Below, one piece after another: positions 37,701 through 40,996 of a stretch of 40,996 nt of DNA. Both the position numbers and the translations under genes were made by a program. The stretch is from JBLHKE01 sp047619485 (GTDB lineage: Bacteria; Verrucomicrobiota; Verrucomicrobiia; Verrucomicrobiales; DEV007): contig JBLHKE010000003.1 of assembly GCA_047619485.1 (NCBI GenBank), positions 1 through 40,996 on the forward strand. Reading direction: 5' to 3'. The number at the start of each line of letters is the position of its first letter. Positions within the stretch are counted from its first letter, which is position 1. Below the pieces are notes generated by a model. The model did no database searches. It saw only the letters and a list, made by a program, of their open reading frames with translations, and had not been told where the DNA came from.

Positions 37701-40700
37701 ACCTTCGGGTCCGATCATTCCCGAGATCGACTTCGTCTCTTCGAAGCCGACGCCATCGAGGACCTCTATCCACTGCTCGCGTTTGAGCAATGGTTGGTCC
37801 GGACGGAGGTCGCGGTCGGAGAAACTCCACCAGCCACTAGTGAGACCGAACACCGCCTCGGTCCAGAGCTGCGGCGTGGCGAGATCCATGAATGCAAGCG
37901 TCCCGCCCGGCACCAGTAAATCACGCAGATGAGCGACCGTTACCGTCACGTCAGAAACCGCGTGGATCACGTTAGTCCCCACGATCATGTCGAAGCTGCC
38001 GAGCTCGAAACCCTGATCTTCCGGAGGCTTCTCGAGATCGTAGACCTTGTATTCAATTTCGGAATCAAACGGATTTAGCTTCTGCCCAGCCGCGGAGAAG
38101 AAACCCGCCGAGACGTCGGTGAAGGTGTAGCTGTGCAGATCGCGCTCAAGCTGTGGCAGCACGTAGGCGGCCAAGCCTCCGGTTCCGCCACCGACCTCGA
38201 GGATGCGCAGTCCGCGCCCCTCTGGAAGTCGCCGCGCAGTCTCTTTGACCGCAGCAGAAAAGCCGGTCATCCAGTGGCTAGAGAACAGACCGTCGCCATA
38301 GAAATGCTCGAGGACGTCGGCGTTCTGACCGCCGAACAGGGTCATCACCGCCTCCTCTTCCCCGCGCATGATCGGACCGAAAGCGGCACCGGTGGCGATG
38401 CAGAGAACGCCCTCGGGGATATGCCCCGGGTTCTTCGTGTAAAACTCGCGCCGCACCTCCGGCTCAGACTCTGCCAGAGCTTGCATCGCCGGAGTTGCTT
38501 TCCAAGCTTCACCGTCTGCCTCCAGCAGATTGCGCTTGGCCATCTTCTCCATCAGGCGTGTGAACACCCGCAGCATCGGCTCGGCGACTTTTAGGGTGTC
38601 GGCGTCGAACGCCTCCGCACCGGAAAGGTCGATCCCCATCTCGCGCAATCCGCAGGCGACCTGCGCGGCGGCGAGATCATCTTCCGCGGCCATCACAGCT
38701 TCCAGACGACCCTGTCCACGCATGCTCAACACGTCGTTGAGCCCTTGCGCAACTGCATCGCTCAACTCGGAGAGAGGTCCAGGTTTGATCGGCATGCGAG
38801 AGACCGTAGACTCCGCGCGCTCCCAATCGACGTGGTAGACCATGTCGCGGGTTCCGCCCGACGAACCGGCTTTGCGCACAGCGCTCATGGCGACTGCGCG
38901 GAATCCGTCGACGAGGACACACGGCTTACCCTCCTCATTGTAGAGGCCGATGCGCCCCTCGATGAGTTCTTCGTTGCACTGCAACACTTCCGAACTGACA
39001 CGGCTCGAGGCGCCAGGCGATTGCACGTAGAGGATGCGGGCGAAGCGAACTGGCAGCTTCATCCCAGCACGGCGATCTTCGATCGTGCGAGCCCCGGCTG
39101 AAAAGACATGCAGCGCAGCGTCCAGAAGGACCGGGTGAAGGGCGTATTCCGATTCGCGTTCGGCGGCAGCCTTGGTCAATTCGACACGGCCAGACGACTC
39201 TCCGCCACCAGCACTTAATTGCTTTGCAGCCCGGAATTGTGGCCCGTAGTTCAAGCCGAGTCCGGTCATGTAATCGTAGAATTCGTCAGGATCGACCTCC
39301 TCGACACCAACCCCTGGCGCTGCCCAGTCGCTTTCCATGAACGACGACTCGACGCGCTCGGCGCGCATCGAACCGACAACGTGCTGGGACCAGGTCTCCG
39401 ACGGCTCGAAGCGGCTCTGGATACTAAACGTCCGCTCCCCCCGATCGTAGCTCAATTCGAGGATAAGCCCGACCGGAGGGTCGGACATGATCAGCGGCTT
39501 GCGAATCTCGAAATCCTCAATCGCGAACGGCTCCCCGTCGAACAGGTCGACGCCGGCCTCGAGCGCCATATCGACGAAAGCGGCGGCCGGGAAAACGATA
39601 TGCGTATCGACTTGGTGGTCACGCAAGAAAGACATGTGGCGTTCGTCGAGACGCGTGATCCACGTAGGCGTCGCGCGTGGCAGCCGGATGTCCAAGAGAC
39701 CCCTGCCGCCGTTCCCTAGGCGCCCGCTGCGGTGCTCGGCTCCCTCGTTCCACCAGCGTTCCTTATTCCAGGCGTAGGCCGGCAGCTGGACGAGATTCCG
39801 CGATGGGGTCATCCCATTGAAATCCAATACGACACCCTGGCGGTGCAACTCCAGCGCTGCGTCGAGCGCAGAACCGTGCTCGCGCTCGCGGCGCGCGGAA
39901 GACACCACCGGTGCCTTGGTTTCCCGCTCGGCAAGACACTCGTTGATCGACATCGCCAGCGCCGGGTGGGCACTGATCTCAAGCCAGACGTCGATACCGT
40001 GATCCGCAAGCGAGTTCACGGCGGAAACGAACTGCACCGGCTGGCGGATACCGCGCGCCCAGTGATCAGCCGTGCAGTCGACGCCATTGCAACGCTCACC
40101 ACTCACCGTGCTGTAAAACGGCACGGTCTCCTCCTGCGGTTTGAGGTCAGCCAGGGCGGATTCCATCGCATCCGCAGCTGGCTGCATCATGGCGTGGTGG
40201 AATGGGTGGTCGACACGAACGAAACGTGCGAACACTTCTTTGCTGTCGAGCTCTGCCTGGACTTTCTCCAGCGCCTCCTTCGGTCCCGAAAGCGTCAGCG
40301 AGCGCGGGCCGTTGAAGGCTGCGATCGAGATGTTTTCCGGATCGTGCCGGGAGATGAGGTCGCTCGCGTCTTCCTCGTTGATACCCACCGCCAACATCGT
40401 GCCTTCGCCGCGGGCGCATTCGTGCATCACTTGAGAGCGCAGAACGATGACGCGCGATGCTTCCTCCACGGAGAGAATCCCCGCGACGCAAGCCGCGGCG
40501 ATCTCGCCAACGCTGTGGCCAGCGATCGCCTCGGGCATCACACCCCATGACTTCCACAACTGCGACAACGCATACTGCATTGCAAAAATCGCTGGCTGAC
40601 CGATCTCGGTCCGCTGCAGGCGAGTGCTCTCCTCGTCTCGGCCGAGTTCCTCCATCAGCGAAAAGTTCGCGTGCTTGTCGATCGCCACGGCGCACTCCAG

Positions 40701-40996
40701 GAGCGCCTCGCGAAATACGGGCTCGGCCTCCATCAGCTCGCGGCCCATACCCCACCACTGAGGTCCCTGACCACTCATCACGAAACCGACCTTGAGCGGG
40801 TGCTCGGGCGCCGGGGCAAAATCGATCCGCACCGTTGGACTGACGTCTTCAGTCCCGACCGTGCGCAGCTCAGCCGCGAGGTTCGCAGTCGAGTCCGAGA
40901 CGACCGTCAACCGGTACTGGTGATGGTTGCGACGCACCCCGAGGCTGTAGACAAGATCCGGCAGCAACGGCGCACTGCCGTTGGCAGCCCCATGGC
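34737..40996 (-). CDS. Highly reducing type I PKS (N-terminal KS beyond the window edge)
   Basis: The frame is open to the right edge, so the start and probably the KS lie outside. Numbering from the TTG at 40967: AT with GQGPQWW and Ser152 in GHSVGE, HPFH at about 253 (malonyl-type); DH with His451 (DHQVDTHIVFP, Thr in place of the usual Gly) and Asp616 (HPVLLDAAL); C-methyltransferase LEVGGGTGG (about 920-930); ER HAGAGGVGMAA (about 1470); KR TGGLGGFG (about 1674) with GNYSAAN near 1819; ACP Ser1984 in GLDSLM. The last ~50 residues are very acidic (VEMEEVDLDAISDEDLDSLM), like a docking tail. The domain order matches fungal highly reducing PKSs and the PKS half of the opposite-strand megasynthase. 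There is no thioesterase; release is probably by the C protein encoded next. Confidence 0.93.
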   Translation of the reverse strand, partial: HGAANGSAPLLPDLVYSLGVRRNHHQYRLTVVSDSTANLAAELRTVGTEDVSPTVRIDFAPAPEHPLKVGFVMSGQGPQWWGMGRELMEAEPVFREALLECAVAIDKHANFSLMEELGRDEESTRLQRTEIGQPAIFAMQYALSQLWKSWGVMPEAIAGHSVGEIAAACVAGILSVEEASRVIVLRSQVMHECARGEGTMLAVGINEEDASDLISRHDPENISIAAFNGPRSLTLSGPKEALEKVQAELDSKEVFARFVRVDHPFHHAMMQPAADAMESALADLKPQEETVPFYSTVSGERCNGVDCTADHWARGIRQPVQFVSAVNSLADHGIDVWLEISAHPALAMSINECLAERETKAPVVSSARREREHGSALDAALELHRQGVVLDFNGMTPSRNLVQLPAYAWNKERWWNEGAEHRSGRLGNGGRGLLDIRLPRATPTWITRLDERHMSFLRDHQVDTHIVFPAAAFVDMALEAGVDLFDGEPFAIEDFEIRKPLIMSDPPVGLILELSYDRGERTFSIQSRFEPSETWSQHVVGSMRAERVESSFMESDWAAPGVGVEEVDPDEFYDYMTGLGLNYGPQFRAAKQLSAGGGESSGRVELTKAAAERESEYALHPVLLDAALHVFSAGARTIEDRRAGMKLPVRFARILYVQSPGASSRVSSEVLQCNEELIEGRIGLYNEEGKPCVLVDGFRAVAMSAVRKAGSSGGTRDMVYHVDWERAESTVSRMPIKPGPLSELSDAVAQGLNDVLSMRGQGRLEAVMAAEDDLAAAQVACGLREMGIDLSGAEAFDADTLKVAEPMLRVFTRLMEKMAKRNLLEADGEAWKATPAMQALAESEPEVRREFYTKNPGHIPEGVLCIATGAAFGPIMRGEEEAVMTLFGGQNADVLEHFYGDGLFSSHWMTGFSAAVKETARRLPEGRGLRILEVGGGTGGLAAYVLPQLERDLHSYTFTDVSAGFFSAAGQKLNPFDSEIEYKVYDLEKPPEDQGFELGSFDMIVGTNVIHAVSDVTVTVAHLRDLLVPGGTLAFMDLATPQLWTEAVFGLTSGWWSFSDRDLRPDQPLLKREQWIEVLDGVGFEETKSISGMIGPEGGEGQIGLLARKAWEEPVVEEGGQEPVELEEKSWVLFAEDDEVGKGVADALAAAGARCRVVSRGDAYNQDGDNYTIRADDAADWGKLFQSWNEDDSPQRLVYLWSSGDELGENGSKLMAGITALLNFAHALGDFAPAGGVGVDLVTRGAQPVGRNLDSVAVGQAPAIGLYRVMLSENPGITWRSIDLSPTVSATDAGLLFAELIDEAVEREIALRDEARYVQRLSRGLPLAEKPLDPEIPLRLNSRERGILDSLRFTPFVQEQPAKGEVLIKVKAAGMNFRDVLKALALYPAETADARMYGDEVAGEVVAVGEGVDHLAVGDDVYGLATFGIATHSIARSADVVRLPEGISYEEAATIPVVFMTSWHALNQAARVRAGEWILVHAGAGGVGMAAIQIAHHLGANVIASAGSPAKRELLKTLGVAEVIDSRRGDFAERVMELTDRRGVDVVLNALAAEAIPMGLSCLAEYGRFVEIGKRDIYMNSRLPLWSLRKNASFHVVAMDAVFAGDEELTRDLLGEINGLLEKRALTPLPYRTFPASRVDAAFRLMAAGKHTGKVVISFADPFVVRRGEVPRPDFQVDPEATYLITGGLGGFGKVLSNWLVECGARHLVLTGRRGLETPGATEFVEHMKRFGADVVIEAADVSSAADVEKAFDNIKAAGHPLKGVFHLAMVIDDAPLADLTPERFESVVAPKAVGGWLLHEQTENMDLDCFVMFSSISSVFGNPAQGNYSAANAFLDSLAHYRHAKGLPGLTVNWGALGGEGYVARNEKVAEFLARQGTKTIEPPEVTALLEAFLDANVPQAAAIRVDWAKWRQTMRGLGDNPLLERVFAGGVEVDDSGSGAGDWRGKIDAAPADQRLGVIVEAVQDVVGSVLRVKPDTLREDQPLTDLGLDSLMGVEIENLIESSIGVTLPPTSLMRARTIGQIGVLISDHIGGDAAGEAKAASDVAPAEVEEAVEMEEVDLDAISDEDLDSLMEDNPMETAPS

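Noticed and set aside
39732..40550. Plus-strand frame (272 codons) opposite the second PKS
   Set aside because: It is a shadow of the AT region, where the minus strand has GHSVGE and HPFH motifs.
40900..40996. Second PKS as a KS-less or truncated enzyme
   Set aside because: The frame is open to the window edge with typical KS-AT linker sequence, so the missing KS is an edge effect.
1..40996. CRISPR arrays, rRNA, tRNA genes, intact transposase genes
   Set aside because: None was seen by eye on either strand; a covariance-model scan could not be run.

Overview
The window looks like a chromosomal segment of a Verrucomicrobiota-type bacterium (inference). The support is a large secreted CotH/lamin-tail/chitobiase-like multidomain protein, several exported proteins ending in a short 'STDLxxW...FFR' module, weak or absent Shine-Dalgarno sequences, and fairly GC-rich coding DNA. 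No rRNA, tRNA, CRISPR array or intact transposase gene was seen.

Left part (1-11.8 kb) is ordinary genome: the 3' part of a CotH-family surface protein gene, an RbfA-like ribosome-maturation gene preceded by a strong stem-loop, a small membrane-anchored protein of unknown role, a SNF2-family helicase, an exported DUF6174-like protein and an exported repeat protein. The exported repeat protein's 3' end was put out of frame by an 11-bp tandem duplication. Two different small inverted-repeat elements lie between these genes: a MITE-like 165-bp element at 5282-5446, and a 159-bp element at 5951-6109 whose end recurs at 11222-11252.

Right part (11.8-41.0 kb) is a biosynthetic gene cluster. On the + strand a 3994-residue megasynthase has the order KS-AT-DH-MT-(psi-KR)-ER-KR-ACP-C-A-PCP, and its last ~370 residues resemble the cyanobacterial long-chain acyl-ACP reductase (AAR), not the usual thioester-reductase or thioesterase release domain. 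The A-domain specificity residues read as a glycine-type code. A PaaK/CapK-like adenylate-forming ligase follows. On the - strand, entering from the right edge, a second highly reducing PKS (AT-DH-MT-ER-KR-ACP visible, KS presumably beyond the edge) is followed after 11 and 9 nt by a free-standing condensation-domain protein and a membrane fatty-acid desaturase. Between them lie an M19 dipeptidase, a second desaturase of the same length (321 aa), an SBF-family transporter, and a tight + strand trio: chalcone-isomerase-like protein, lipoprotein alpha/beta hydrolase and a probable methyltransferase.

Working model (inference): each megasynthase builds a reduced, C-methylated acyl chain. The first is condensed with glycine and released reductively as an aldehyde by the AAR-like domain. 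The second chain is transferred from its ACP to an acceptor by the free-standing C protein. The desaturases, methyltransferase, ligase and hydrolases tailor the product. The set recalls fungal LovB/LovF two-PKS systems but with a reductive terminus I do not recognise from described PKS-NRPS enzymes; this is the most interesting signal in the window.
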